This document shows, in pieces, positions 1 through 6,325 of a DNA stretch of 6,325 nt. A model generated the notes under the pieces. That model was not told where the DNA came from, made no database searches, and saw nothing but the letters and a program-made list of their open reading frames with translations. Each line of letters begins with the position of its first letter. Position 1 is the stretch's first letter. Both the position numbers and the translations under genes were made by a program. Location: assembly GCA_002402085.1 (NCBI GenBank), contig NVVB01000045.1:9484-15808 (forward strand). The letters are read 5' to 3'. The DNA comes from Gammaproteobacteria bacterium. Lineage in GTDB: Bacteria; Pseudomonadota; Gammaproteobacteria; Pseudomonadales; UBA3067.

Positions 1-2229
1 AGTTAAAGAGCTCACTAACGCTTCTAAGGACCCCTTCACATCAGCTTTCAATACTACATTAACCTGGGCAGCATCTTCTTTACCCATGCTTTGAAAGAGT
101 GATTCAAGATTAGACGCTTGTTGGCGTATAAAGCGCTCTTTACGTTCTTTCGCTTCGCGCTGGTCAGCTACCATACGAGCCTTACGCTCATCAGCCACTA
201 CGCAGAATTCATCGCCAGAGTTAGGCGTACCACTTAACCCTAATATCTCTACAGGAATAGACGGTCCAGCAAGCGTTAAGAACTCCCCATTCTCGTTCTG
301 CATGGCCCTAACTCGACCATAGAATTGTCCGGCTAGGATTAAATCGCCAACCTTTAGCTCGCCATTTTGTACTAAAAGACTACAGACAGAGCCGCGACCT
401 TTATCAAGCCGCGCTTCTATCACAACGCCTTCAGCTGGGCCGGAAATGGCTGCGGTCAATTCTAATAATTCGGACTGTAGTAGAATTGCGTCAAGCAGTT
501 CGTCAATACCTTGTCCAGTATGAGCCGACACCTCGATAAACTGATGCTCACCACCCCACTCTTCAGGAATGATCTCTTTTTGAGCCAACTCAGTTTTAAC
601 TCGATCGGTATCTGCACCCTCTTTATCGATTTTATTAATTGCGATAATAATGGGCGCTTTTGCAGCTTGAGCATGATCAATAGCTTCTTCGGTCTGCGGC
701 ATAACACCGTCATCCGCAGCCACTACAATAACAACTATATCCGTGCAGTTTGCACCTCGAGAACGCATTGCACTAAATGCAGCATGTCCTGGAGTATCTA
801 AAAAGGAAATCATGCCCTTTTCAGTTTCTACATGGTAAGCGCCAATATGCTGAGTAATCCCACCTGCTTCTCCGGAAGCCACTTGAGTGGTACGGATATA
901 ATCTAGCAGTGAGGTTTTACCATGATCAACATGGCCCATGATTGTAACCACAGGAGCGCGTGATACTTCATCACCTTCGCGCTTAATGGCACCGATCAAC
1001 TGCTCCTCAAGAGCATTATCGCTGACCAAACTATACTTGTGGCCCATTTCTTCTACGATAAGAATCGCAGTATCTTGATCTATTTCTTGGTTAACATTAA
1101 CCATGACGCCATTTTTCATCAGCGCCTTCACTACTTCAACACCTTTAAGCTTCATGCGCTGGGCAAGCTCTGCCACAGCAATAGTTTCACCTATTTTTAC
1201 CACATGAACTTCGCGCTCAACGGGCATTGCAAAACCATGCTCCTGCTTACGTTTGACGCGCTTCGCTTTTCTTGCCTGACGTCTAGCGGAGGATTCTTTC
1301 TTAACACCGCGAGCTTCCCGGGTGAAACTTTCCTCATAGGCCGCCTTAACGATGCTAGTGCCTAAGTCTAACTCTTTAGACTTCTCATCGGGCTGTTCAC
1401 CTGTTCGTTGATCGAGCTCCTTCGCTACTTTTGCAGCTTGCTCTGATGTCGCTTGCTGTGCAGCTTGCTCTAACTCGTTTCGCTTTTTCTTGTCAGCGAT
1501 ACTTTTAGCTTCAAGTAAGGCTTTCTGTTTTTCGTCCAGCTCTTTATCTTCTTTCGATAACTTAAGCTTCGAAGAAGACGCCTTAGCACCCGCTTTAGCT
1601 TTAGCTATTTCTACTTTAGATTTAGCAGGCGCTAATTTACGCTTAGGAGCTTGCGCTTCACGAGATGCTTTCTCAGCATTAAGTCGAGCTTCCGCAGCTC
1701 GACTTAGAGCGAGCTCTTTTTGTCGTTTCGCTTGTTCTTGCGCAGAAAGCACAGGCTCTGGGGCTGGCTCTGGAATTGGCTCTGGAATTGGCTCTGGAAT
1801 TGGCTCTGGAATTGGCTCTGGAGCTGCCTCAACTTCTTTCGGAGCTTCAGCTGGAATTTGAACTTCAGGCTCTAAAAGCTCTGCCTCTTCAAGCACCGGC
1901 GCTTCATCCAATTCAGTTTCGGCAGCATCCCGCTTAACATAGGTACGCTTTTTGCGCACTTCAACGTTAACGGTTTTACTACGCCCACCCTGCCCCCCTG
2001 AAACCTTAAGCTTACTAACGCTTTTACGTTTCAAAGTTATCTTCTTTTGCTCACTCTGCTGTTCACCGTGTGAACGCTTTAAGTGGGCAAGCAGTGCCTG
2101 TTTTTCATCATCGGTCACGACCTGATCGGCACCAGCATGACTTAACCCTGCTTCTTTCATCTGGGTTAACAACTTATCTACCGGAATGCCAACGACATCG
2201 GCGAGCTGTTTTACAGTAACTTCAGCCAT
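1..2229 (-). CDS. infB: Translation initiation factor IF-2, N-terminal 743 residues (runs off left edge)
   Basis: IF2 is the GTPase that brings formyl-Met-tRNA to the 30S subunit and promotes 50S joining. The frame is open from ATG at 2227-2229 to base 1 with no frameshift. Seen in order: an IF2 N-terminal domain (about 1-50), a conserved basic stretch ([11 protein letters not shown], about 95-105), an acidic/proline segment with six PEPx tetrads (137-160), a long Lys/Ala/Glu-rich linker (about 161-340), a second IF2_N-like domain (about 344-398), then the G domain from about 424. G motifs are intact: P-loop GHVDHGKT 432-439, GGIT with switch-I Thr459, DTPGH 478-482 and NKID 532-535. An EF-Tu-like beta-barrel domain follows (about 600-700), and the window ends in [14 protein letters not shown], the start of domain III. 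The P-loop lies about 34 residues later than in E. coli IF2, so the full protein may be about 920 residues; the fMet-tRNA-binding C-terminal domain is outside the window. It starts 32 nt after the nusA stop, with a weak AAAGAAG-like ribosome site. Confidence 0.98.
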   Translation of the reverse strand, partial: MAEVTVKQLADVVGIPVDKLLTQMKEAGLSHAGADQVVTDDEKQALLAHLKRSHGEQQSEQKKITLKRKSVSKLKVSGGQGGRSKTVNVEVRKKRTYVKRDAAETELDEAPVLEEAELLEPEVQIPAEAPKEVEAAPEPIPEPIPEPIPEPIPEPAPEPVLSAQEQAKRQKELALSRAAEARLNAEKASREAQAPKRKLAPAKSKVEIAKAKAGAKASSSKLKLSKEDKELDEKQKALLEAKSIADKKKRNELEQAAQQATSEQAAKVAKELDQRTGEQPDEKSKELDLGTSIVKAAYEESFTREARGVKKESSARRQARKAKRVKRKQEHGFAMPVEREVHVVKIGETIAVAELAQRMKLKGVEVVKALMKNGVMVNVNQEIDQDTAILIVEEMGHKYSLVSDNALEEQLIGAIKREGDEVSRAPVVTIMGHVDHGKTSLLDYIRTTQVASGEAGGITQHIGAYHVETEKGMISFLDTPGHAAFSAMRSRGANCTDIVVIVVAADDGVMPQTEEAIDHAQAAKAPIIIAINKIDKEGADTDRVKTELAQKEIIPEEWGGEHQFIEVSAHTGQGIDELLDAILLQSELLELTAAISGPAEGVVIEARLDKGRGSVCSLLVQNGELKVGDLILAGQFYGRVRAMQNENGEFLTLAGPSIPVEILGLSGTPNSGDEFCVVADERKARMVADQREAKERKERFIRQQASNLESLFQSMGKEDAAQVNVVLKADVKGSLEALVSSLT
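1753..1824 (-). repeat. In-frame 12-bp tandem repeat encoding [12 protein letters not shown] tetrads in infB
   Basis: On the plus strand the unit TGGCTCTGGAAT occurs four times without change at 1765-1812, flanked by a partial copy on each side (1753-1764 and 1813-1824). Read on the minus strand it encodes six Pro-Glu-Pro-x tetrads (IF2 residues 137-160), in the linker between the N-terminal domain and the charged helical region. The copies are identical at DNA level, not only protein level, which suggests recent slippage-driven expansion. IF2 linkers are known to vary widely in length and composition. A PEP-rich run is likely an extended, rigid spacer; that role is inferred. Confidence 0.9.
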
Positions 2230-2261
2230 ACTAGCTTCTTTCACTCTGCTTCCTCAGCGGC

Positions 2262-3761
2262 CTATGCCTGCTGCTCATCTTCAAACCAAGGCGCACGCGC
2301 CGCCATAATTAATTGCCCTGCACGTTCTTCATCCATGCAGTCCAACTCGAGCAATTCAGCTATCGATTGCTCTGCTAAATCTTCTTGGGTAATAATTCCC
2401 TGACTAGCAAGTACGAAAGCAAGATGTTTATCCATCCCCTCCATAGCAAGCAAGTCTTCTGCGGGCTCCGAACTACTCAACTCTTCTTCGGAAACCAACG
2501 CACGAGTTAACAATACGTCTTTCGCTCGACGACGTAACTCGTCAACAATATCTTCATCAAAATCTTCAATTGCTAGCATCTCATCTACTGGGACGTAAGC
2601 CACTTCCTCAGTAGTTGTGAACCCTTCCAAAACCAGGATCTCAGCAATGTCTTCATCAACATCAAGATCCTTCGTGAAACGTTCTATATAGACACTGGCT
2701 TCTTGCTTTTCTTTCTCTTCTGCTTCTTCGTTAGTCATTACGTTGAGAGACCAACCGCTCAAGGTACTTGCTAAACGAATATTCTGTCCAGTGCGACCAA
2801 TCGCTAAAGCTAACTGATCTTCTTCTACTGCGACCTGCATGCTTTTAGCTTCTTCGTCAACGACAATTGACACAACTTCTGCAGGTGACATAGCGTTAAT
2901 AACAAACTGAGCCGAATTATCGTCCCATAAGACTACGTCAACCCGCTCGCCGCCCAATTCGGAAGACACGGCCTGAACCCGCGCTCCCCGCATGCCGACA
3001 CAAGCCCCAACTGGATCTATGCGGCCATCGTTGGTTTTCACTGCAATCTTCGCACGCGAACCTGGGTCACGTGCAGCGCCTTTTATTTCAATAAGCTCTT
3101 CGCCTATTTCGGGCACTTCAATTTTAAATAATTCAACCAACATCTCAGGGCAAGTTCTGCTTACTATAAGCTGAGGCCCCCGATTATCGGTTCGAACCTC
3201 ACGCAAAATGCCGCGGACTCGCTCACTGACCCGTACTGTTTCACGGGGAATCATATCTTCGCGGTAGATAATGGCTTCAGCATTACCCCCTAAATCCAGA
3301 ATAATGCTTTCACGGGTGACTTTCTTAACAGTCCCGTTCACTAATTCGCCAATCCGATCTTGAAACTGCTCAGCAATTTGAGCCCGCTCAGCTTCACGAA
3401 CTTTCTGTACGATTACTTGCTTTGCTGTTTGAGCGGCAATACGGCCAAACTCAATCGATTCGACCGGCTCTTCAAGCACATCGCCAACAACTAACGAGGA
3501 ATCTTTCTCGTGAGCTGCCGAAAGGGATATCTCTTGTTCTGGAATTTCTATGTCATCTTCTGTTTCAACGACAGTGAAACAGCGGAACGTATCATAGTCA
3601 CCCGAGGTGCGGTCTATTTTAACTCGAAGTTCGGCGTCTTCGGAATGAAGCTTCTTTCCGGCAGCAGCAAGTGCTAGCTCAACGGCTTCAAATATAACGT
3701 CACGAGGAACTCCCTTCTCGTTGGATACTGCGTCTACTACCAATAAAATATCTTTGCTCAT
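2262..3761 (-). CDS. nusA: Transcription elongation/termination factor NusA
   Basis: NusA binds RNA polymerase and nascent RNA, affects pausing, strengthens intrinsic termination and takes part in antitermination complexes. At 499 residues it is close to the E. coli length (495) and collinear with it. Domains: RNAP-binding N-terminal domain about 1-125 (opening [20 protein letters not shown]); S1 about 135-200; KH1 with GMRG at 256-259 inside the highly conserved [20 protein letters not shown]2 with GRTG at 322-325; then two acidic helical repeats, AR1 about 365-420 and AR2 about 434-490. Two AR repeats are the gammaproteobacterial form; in E. coli AR2 autoinhibits RNA binding and contacts the RNAP alpha C-terminal domain. 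The start ATG follows a GGGG tract about 5 nt upstream, and the length match supports it. rimP ends 29 nt upstream and infB starts 32 nt downstream, with no hairpin or promoter seen in either gap. Confidence 0.98.
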   Translation of the reverse strand: MSKDILLVVDAVSNEKGVPRDVIFEAVELALAAAGKKLHSEDAELRVKIDRTSGDYDTFRCFTVVETEDDIEIPEQEISLSAAHEKDSSLVVGDVLEEPVESIEFGRIAAQTAKQVIVQKVREAERAQIAEQFQDRIGELVNGTVKKVTRESIILDLGGNAEAIIYREDMIPRETVRVSERVRGILREVRTDNRGPQLIVSRTCPEMLVELFKIEVPEIGEELIEIKGAARDPGSRAKIAVKTNDGRIDPVGACVGMRGARVQAVSSELGGERVDVVLWDDNSAQFVINAMSPAEVVSIVVDEEAKSMQVAVEEDQLALAIGRTGQNIRLASTLSGWSLNVMTNEEAEEKEKQEASVYIERFTKDLDVDEDIAEILVLEGFTTTEEVAYVPVDEMLAIEDFDEDIVDELRRRAKDVLLTRALVSEEELSSSEPAEDLLAMEGMDKHLAFVLASQGIITQEDLAEQSIAELLELDCMDEERAGQLIMAARAPWFEDEQQA

Positions 3762-3790
3762 TTCAGCCCCGCACGATCAATCCAGAATTA

Positions 3791-4270
3791 TTAGGAGCGC
3801 TTATCCAGGTCCGCAGAAAGATTCGCTTTAGCAATATAACTATAAGGTAATTTATGGGTTTGTCCTTCCACTTCTATAAGTATTTCTTCATCAACAACTC
3901 CGACAATTTTTCCGGAGAAGGTTTTCCTTCCGTCAATGGCAGTACTCAAGCGCAAACCAACCTTATGCCCACTGAATATTTCAAACTGCTCCAAGGAAAA
4001 CAATGGCCTCTCAAGCCCGGGGGAAGATACTTCTAAATTATATTCCCCAGCAATAATATCCTCTACGTCCAGGATACCGCTCACCTGATGACTCACCCTA
4101 GCACAATCATCTACTGTAATCCCGTTATCGGAATCAATATAGATACGCAAAATAGAATTCTTCCCCTGAGCAACGTATTCAACGCCCCAAAGGTCATAAC
4201 CTAAATCGACTACTTCAGAAGAAATTAAATTCCGAACAGCCTCAGCCTTCTTTGACCCAATCATGCTCAT
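3791..4270 (-). CDS. rimP: Ribosome maturation factor RimP
   Basis: RimP binds pre-30S particles and assists early assembly of the 30S head. The 159-residue product has the family's core signatures: LRIYIDSDNGITVDDCARVSHQ (quoted here as consecutive pieces LRIYIDSDNGI and TVDDCARVSHQ) and LEVSSPGLERPLF, followed by a C-terminal SH3-like domain ending near IAKANL. The E. coli protein is 150 residues. The start is ambiguous: ATG at 4268-4270 and a second in-frame ATG at 4262-4264 (Met3). Neither has a good Shine-Dalgarno; only GGGC precedes the first. The U-tract of a terminator-like hairpin ends 5 nt before the first ATG, so translation of rimP and supply of the downstream nusA and infB mRNA depend on readthrough. 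It is the first protein gene after tRNA-fMet, as in the E. coli metY-rimP-nusA-infB operon. Confidence 0.96.
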   Translation of the reverse strand: MSMIGSKKAEAVRNLISSEVVDLGYDLWGVEYVAQGKNSILRIYIDSDNGITVDDCARVSHQVSGILDVEDIIAGEYNLEVSSPGLERPLFSLEQFEIFSGHKVGLRLSTAIDGRKTFSGKIVGVVDEEILIEVEGQTHKLPYSYIAKANLSADLDKRS

Positions 4271-4275
4271 TGCCC

Positions 4276-4303
4276 AAAAACAAAAAATGGGCTAAATAGC
4301 CCA
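4276..4303 (-). terminator. Second terminator/attenuator hairpin, abutting rimP
   Basis: On the minus strand TGGGCT pairs with AGCCCA across the loop ATTT (4288-4303), followed at once by six T, one G and five T (4276-4287). This is the form of an intrinsic terminator for leftward transcription. It lies in the rimP 5' leader with its U-tract 5 nt from the rimP ATG, so it could act as an attenuator for rimP-nusA-infB. The plus strand lacks a T-tract after the stem, so it is not bidirectional. Function is inferred from structure. Confidence 0.75.
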
Positions 4304-4339
4304 CTTAAAATGCATTCACTTTAAACTTCTACAGGTAAT

Positions 4340-4360
4340 AAAAAACCCCTCAACGGGGCC
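4340..4360 (-). terminator. First terminator hairpin, after tRNA-fMet
   Basis: On the minus strand CCCC, loop GTTGA, GGGG (4346-4358) is followed by six T (4340-4345); two G-U wobbles can extend the stem. It lies 14 nt after the tRNA-fMet CCA end and would release the tRNA precursor. The Watson-Crick core is only 4 bp, so partial readthrough is likely. An outer ACAGG/CCTGT pairing (4362-4366 with 4331-4335) encloses both hairpin and T-tract and could form an alternative longer stem. Confidence 0.72.
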
Positions 4361-4367
4361 TCCTGTA

Positions 4368-4458
<91 letters not shown>

Positions 4459-4494
4459 GGCGCACAATATAACCATTGGCACCCAAGGAGTCAA
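4459..4494 (-). promoter_or_regulatory. Strong sigma-70 stable-RNA promoter for tRNA-fMet
   Basis: On the minus strand the -35 box TTGACT (4489-4494) and the -10 box TATATT (4466-4471) are separated by exactly 17 bp. The discriminator after the -10 is GTGCGCC, GC-rich as in rRNA and tRNA promoters under stringent (ppGpp) control. The expected start at about 4458-4459 gives a leader of only 7-8 nt before the tRNA. The sequence upstream of the -35 is strongly A/T-rich (4495-4526) and could act as an UP element. Readthrough from here would also feed rimP-nusA-infB. Confidence 0.85.
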
Positions 4495-4496
4495 CT

Positions 4497-4526
4497 GTTA
4501 TTTTAAATAAACTTCGTAAAAATAAC
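4497..4526. repeat. 8-bp inverted repeat in the A/T-rich block upstream of the tRNA-fMet promoter
   Basis: GTTATTTT (4497-4504) and AAAATAAC (4519-4526) are exact reverse complements separated by 14 bp. They lie immediately upstream of the -35 box, where an UP element or an activator such as Fis would bind. In A/T-rich DNA such a match is not strongly improbable by chance, so a regulatory role is tentative. Confidence 0.45.
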
Positions 4527-4633
4527 GAAACCCACTTAAAACACAATAAAACTAGTACGCTTTTGATTCTAAAGCAAAATAAAACACAAAGAATCATCAA
4601 TAAAGCGACTACTTCCACTCCTCAACAAGCATC

Positions 4634-4684
4634 ACCTACACCTACACCTACACCTACACCTACTACCTACTACCTACTACCTAC
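4634..4684. repeat. Composite tandem repeat, hexamer x5 then heptamer x3
   Basis: On the plus strand ACCTAC is repeated five times without change (4634-4663), followed directly by TACCTAC three times without change (4664-4684). In the transcribed sense this is GTAGGTA x3 then GTAGGT x5. It lies in the 294-bp spacer (4452-4745) between the tRNA-Leu and tRNA-fMet genes, about 140 bp upstream of the tRNA-fMet -35 box. The rest of that spacer holds the promoter region and A-rich sequence with no gene I can support. The repeat looks like a slippage-generated microsatellite; no known function is recognised. Confidence 0.95.
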
Positions 4685-4745
4685 ACTTGAAGAAGAACGG
4701 GAGCAAACAAACAGCATCGCCCCACATACCCCCCAACAAAATGCA

Positions 4746-4831
4746 TGGTGCCGAAGGCCGGAGTTGAACCGGCACGACCAAAGGTCACTACCCCCTCAAG
4801 GTAGCGCGTCTACCAATTCCGCCACTTCGGC
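4746..4831 (-). tRNA. tRNA-Leu (GAG)
   Basis: This is an 86-nt class II tRNA. The acceptor stem GCCGAAG pairs with CTTCGGC, and A73 (the leucine discriminator) and CCA are encoded. The anticodon stem CTACC/GGTAG closes the loop TTGAGGG, giving anticodon GAG, which reads CUC and CUU. A long variable arm has a GACC/GGTC stem, and the T arm is GCCGG-TTCAACT-CCGGC. It matches E. coli leuU in type and position. It begins 13 nt after the secG stop with no separate promoter visible, so it is probably cut from the 3' end of the tpiA-secG transcript. No clear intrinsic terminator follows it. Confidence 0.97.
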
Positions 4832-4844
4832 ACAAAAAACAAAA

Positions 4845-5294
4845 TCACTCGCCACTACCGGAAACAGGAAGATCACTATCCATACCAGACATCTCTTTCT
4901 CAACACCCACCGAAGGCATAGCATTCACCTCCACCGACGGGATATCATTAACCTGAACCACGGGCACATCACGATCAGAGGGCATACCATCAAAACTTAA
5001 CTCATCGCTACCACCCGACTCGCCCATTATAGAGGGCAAACCTATACCCATACCCTGCTTCGACTGTTGATTTGCAACAACCGCCAAAGCCAAACTGGTA
5101 GCAAAAAACACGATAGCCAAACCAGTCGTAACCCGAGTCAAAAACGAACCCGAACCACCACTACCAAATAAAGTCTGCGATGCACCACTACCAAAAGCAG
5201 CACCTACATCAGCGCCCTTACCATGCTGAATCAAAACCAAACCGATTAACGCGATCGTTACCAATACGTGGATCGAAAGAAGTACCGTCTCCAT
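4845..5294 (-). CDS. secG: Protein-export translocase subunit SecG
   Basis: SecG is the small accessory subunit of the SecYEG inner-membrane channel and stimulates SecA-driven export. Two membrane segments are seen: about residues 3-22 (TVLLSIHVLVTIALIGLVLI) and 54-74 (RVTTGLAIVFFATSLALAVV). Between them is the hallmark loop: GKGADVGAAFGSGASQTLFG, then the glycine/serine run GSGGSGSFLTR. The product is 149 residues against 110 in E. coli; the excess is a C-terminal tail (about 80-149) that is acidic, rich in Pro, Ser and Gly, and contains three tandem octapeptides at 109-132. The start ATG is 5 nt after the tpiA stop with only a weak AAAG site, suggesting translational coupling. tRNA-Leu follows closely in the same direction. 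Confidence 0.96.
   Translation of the reverse strand: METVLLSIHVLVTIALIGLVLIQHGKGADVGAAFGSGASQTLFGSGGSGSFLTRVTTGLAIVFFATSLALAVVANQQSKQGMGIGLPSIMGESGGSDELSFDGMPSDRDVPVVQVNDIPSVEVNAMPSVGVEKEMSGMDSDLPVSGSGE
4899..4970 (-). repeat. Three tandem octapeptides in the SecG tail
   Basis: Residues 109-132 read DVPVVQVN, DIPSVEVN, AMPSVGVE: three 8-residue units sharing x-x-P-[SV]-V-x-V-[NE], encoded by 24-bp units (4947-4970, 4923-4946, 4899-4922). The DNA units have diverged, so the duplication is not very recent or the pattern is selected at protein level. Similar single motifs (GLPS, GMPS, DLPV) are scattered in the same tail. Confidence 0.75.
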
Positions 5295-5299
5295 AATCT

Positions 5300-6055
5300 T
5301 TAAATAACCGCCTTCACTATTGCCACAAATTTTTCCGCTTCTAACGAAGCACCGCCAACAAGCCCCCCATCGATATCCGCCTGAGAGAACAATTTCCGAG
5401 CATTTTCTGGCTTAACACTACCACCATAGAGCACACGAAGTTCCTCCGCCACTCTACCACCCTTACTCGCGACCAATGCGCGAATATATGCATGCATCTC
5501 TTGAGCCTGCTCTGGGGTCGCCGTAAGCCCGGTGCCTATCGCCCAAACCGGCTCATACGCAACCACCGCACTCAAGAAAGCGTCGACACCAACTGCATCA
5601 ACCACCGCCATCAACTGACCGCAAACCACATCGTTAGCTAAACCAGACTCTCGCTGCTCAAGCGTCTCTCCAACACATAAAATAGGCACAAGGCCATTCG
5701 ATTGAATCAACTTAAACTTTTCAACAACAAGCGCGTCAGTCTCACCAAAATGCTGGCGACGCTCAGAGTGACCAATAATAACATACTGACACCCTACATC
5801 AGCTAACATTCCTGCAGAAATCTCACCTGTATAAGCACCCTGCGCAGCAAAAGCGCAATCCTGCCCAGCCAACGCCAGTTCAGAACCTTTTATCTGCGCA
5901 GCCACTTGAGAAAGATAGACAGCAGGAGGACAAATCACCACATCTACAGCAAGATCGTCCCCAACCCCACCCAACACTCCAGCTACAAGCGATTCATTAA
6001 CGGACCGATCGCCACACATCTTCCAATTTCCAGCAACCATCGGTCTTCGAATCAT
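5300..6055 (-). CDS. tpiA: Triosephosphate isomerase
   Basis: This cytosolic TIM-barrel enzyme interconverts dihydroxyacetone phosphate and glyceraldehyde 3-phosphate in glycolysis and gluconeogenesis. The 251 residues match the usual bacterial length of about 250. Active-site elements are intact: GNWKM with Asn10 and Lys12, catalytic His96 in IIGHSERR, catalytic Glu168 in AYEPVWAIGTG (which also holds flexible loop 6), and phosphate-binding GGSV at 211-214 and GGLVGGASL at 230-238. The N terminus MIRRPMVAGNWK supports the ATG start; AAGGGC about 6 nt upstream is a modest ribosome site. It lies between glmM and secG, with secG starting 5 nt after its stop. A 153-bp upstream gap with a promoter-like sequence and two dyads suggests independent control from glmM. 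Confidence 0.98.
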   Translation of the reverse strand: MIRRPMVAGNWKMCGDRSVNESLVAGVLGGVGDDLAVDVVICPPAVYLSQVAAQIKGSELALAGQDCAFAAQGAYTGEISAGMLADVGCQYVIIGHSERRQHFGETDALVVEKFKLIQSNGLVPILCVGETLEQRESGLANDVVCGQLMAVVDAVGVDAFLSAVVAYEPVWAIGTGLTATPEQAQEMHAYIRALVASKGGRVAEELRVLYGGSVKPENARKLFSQADIDGGLVGGASLEAEKFVAIVKAVI

Positions 6056-6079
6056 TTTAAGCCCTTATTAATAGCTCTT

Positions 6080-6093
6080 CGCTTTCGAAAGCG
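6080..6093. promoter_or_regulatory. Perfect 14-bp palindrome in the tpiA leader
   Basis: CGCTTTCGAAAGCG is a perfect palindrome located 24 bp upstream of the tpiA ATG and just downstream of the predicted -10 box (6098-6103), so it covers roughly +1 to +14. It could be an operator, or a 5-bp RNA hairpin with loop TCGA in the leader. No T-tract follows on either strand, so it is not an intrinsic terminator. The regulator is unknown. Confidence 0.5.
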
Positions 6094-6097
6094 GGCA

Positions 6098-6127
6098 ATA
6101 GTAACGCAATAAATACCTGTAAAACAA
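6098..6127 (-). promoter_or_regulatory. Candidate sigma-70 promoter for tpiA-secG-tRNA-Leu
   Basis: On the minus strand TTGTTT (6122-6127) and TACTAT (6098-6103) are separated by 18 bp, predicting a start near 6091 and a leader of about 36 nt before the tpiA ATG. The -10 box is a good match and the -35 box matches TTGACA at four of six positions. Two dyad symmetries overlap it. Activity is inferred only from the sequence and its position in the glmM-tpiA gap. Confidence 0.5.
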
Positions 6128-6133
6128 GTATTT
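6111..6133. promoter_or_regulatory. 23-bp imperfect dyad over the tpiA -35 region
   Basis: On the minus strand the arms AAATACTTGT and ACAGGTATTT flank a central TTT; nine of ten positions are complementary and the tenth is a T-G opposition. The dyad covers the candidate -35 box TTGTTT, a typical place for a repressor operator. I do not recognise it as the site of a named regulator. Confidence 0.5.
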
Positions 6134-6208
6134 CCACTCCATTCACATAGCTACCGAATACAATTTCGACACAGCGCTCAAGCCAAACAACTATTAACGC
6201 AAAAACAC

Positions 6209-6325
6209 CTACTCAACAACCGAGCGAACTACCGCCGCGATATCTTCAACTAAGGTATGCACCAACTCAGCATCCTCCCCCTCAACCATCACTCGAACCA
6301 AGGGCTCGGTTCCTGACAAGCGCAA
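6209..6325 (-). CDS. glmM: Phosphoglucosamine mutase, C-terminal 38 residues (runs off right edge)
   Basis: GlmM converts glucosamine-6-phosphate to glucosamine-1-phosphate for UDP-GlcNAc, the precursor of peptidoglycan and lipopolysaccharide. Only the 3' end is present: [18 protein letters not shown], then an amphipathic helix ending RSVVE and a TAG stop. R-x-SGTEP is the phosphate-binding loop of the alpha-D-phosphohexomutase C-terminal domain, and VRVMVEGE fits GlmM better than ManB/AlgC-type mutases. Its position just before tpiA-secG also matches glmM in related genomes. The catalytic phosphoserine region lies outside the window. No clear intrinsic terminator follows the stop. Confidence 0.93.
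   Translation of the reverse strand: MRLSGTEPLVRVMVEGEDAELVHTLVEDIAAVVRSVVE

Noticed and set aside
462..801. Overlapping short open frames on both strands
   Set aside because: They lie inside the IF2 G domain and second domain, where the infB frame is continuous and strongly conserved.
1750..1752. Internal GTG start for a short IF2 isoform, as in E. coli IF2-beta
   Set aside because: GTG (Val160) is near the right place, but no Shine-Dalgarno-like sequence precedes it and the upstream DNA is the PEPI repeat.
1490..1861. Plus-strand open frame with a GSGI repeat
   Set aside because: It is the antisense of the IF2 linker; the glycine/serine repeat is the shadow of the PEPI tetrads.
4276..4340. 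A separate promoter for rimP between the two hairpins
   Set aside because: A/T-rich hexamers occur, but I found no -35/-10 pair at acceptable spacing that beats background.
4634..4684. CRISPR array
   Set aside because: Units are 6-7 bp and contiguous with no spacers; it is a simple tandem repeat.
4695..4722. Terminator after tRNA-Leu (GGGGC pairing with GCTCC on the minus strand)
   Set aside because: The stem is 5 bp with a wobble and a 14-nt loop, followed by CGTTCTTCTTC rather than a clean T-tract.
4476..5000. Plus-strand open frame of 174 codons
   Set aside because: It crosses the tRNA-Leu gene, the microsatellite and the antisense of secG; its Thr/Pro-rich product comes from the ACCTAC repeat and it resembles no protein.
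6134..6208. Terminator after glmM
   Set aside because: No stable GC-rich stem followed by a T-tract is visible on the minus strand here.

Overview
This window is a conserved housekeeping block from a gammaproteobacterium, and every gene lies on the minus strand. In transcription order (right to left) it holds the 3' end of glmM, tpiA, secG, tRNA-Leu(GAG), initiator tRNA-fMet(CAU), rimP, nusA and the first 743 codons of infB. RimP, NusA and IF2 resemble the E. coli proteins closely along their length. The order glmM-tpiA-secG-tRNA-tRNA-rimP-nusA-infB is, from memory, the Pseudomonas-type arrangement; E. coli has the same block without tpiA. Moderate G+C suggests a non-enteric gammaproteobacterium, perhaps a marine Pseudomonadales/Cellvibrionales relative, but genus cannot be read from this window.

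Right part (about 4845-6325): cell-wall precursor synthesis (GlmM), glycolysis (TpiA) and protein export (SecG). A 153-bp gap between glmM and tpiA contains a plausible sigma-70 promoter and two dyad symmetries. tpiA and secG are only 5 nt apart, and tRNA-Leu begins 13 nt after the secG stop, so these three are probably one transcript.

Middle (about 4271-4845): two tRNA genes separated by a 294-bp spacer. The spacer has a short tandem repeat that switches from a 6-bp to a 7-bp unit, and an excellent stable-RNA promoter (TTGACT, 17 bp, TATATT, GC-rich discriminator) just ahead of tRNA-fMet. The tRNA-fMet is flanked by complementary leader and trailer sequences and has an unusual U1/U72 acceptor end. 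Two intrinsic-terminator-like hairpins follow it, the second ending 5 nt before the rimP start.

Left part (1-4270): rimP, nusA and infB, joining 30S ribosome maturation, transcription elongation/termination and translation initiation. Gaps are 29 and 32 nt with no visible promoter or terminator, so they should be one transcript that depends on readthrough of the two hairpins. Since NusA itself influences intrinsic termination, this is a natural place for feedback, as is known for the equivalent E. coli operon.

I see no mobile element, CRISPR array, phage gene or novel gene system. The points of interest are small: the non-coding architecture around tRNA-fMet, the tpiA upstream dyads, and repeat-bearing variable regions in SecG and IF2.
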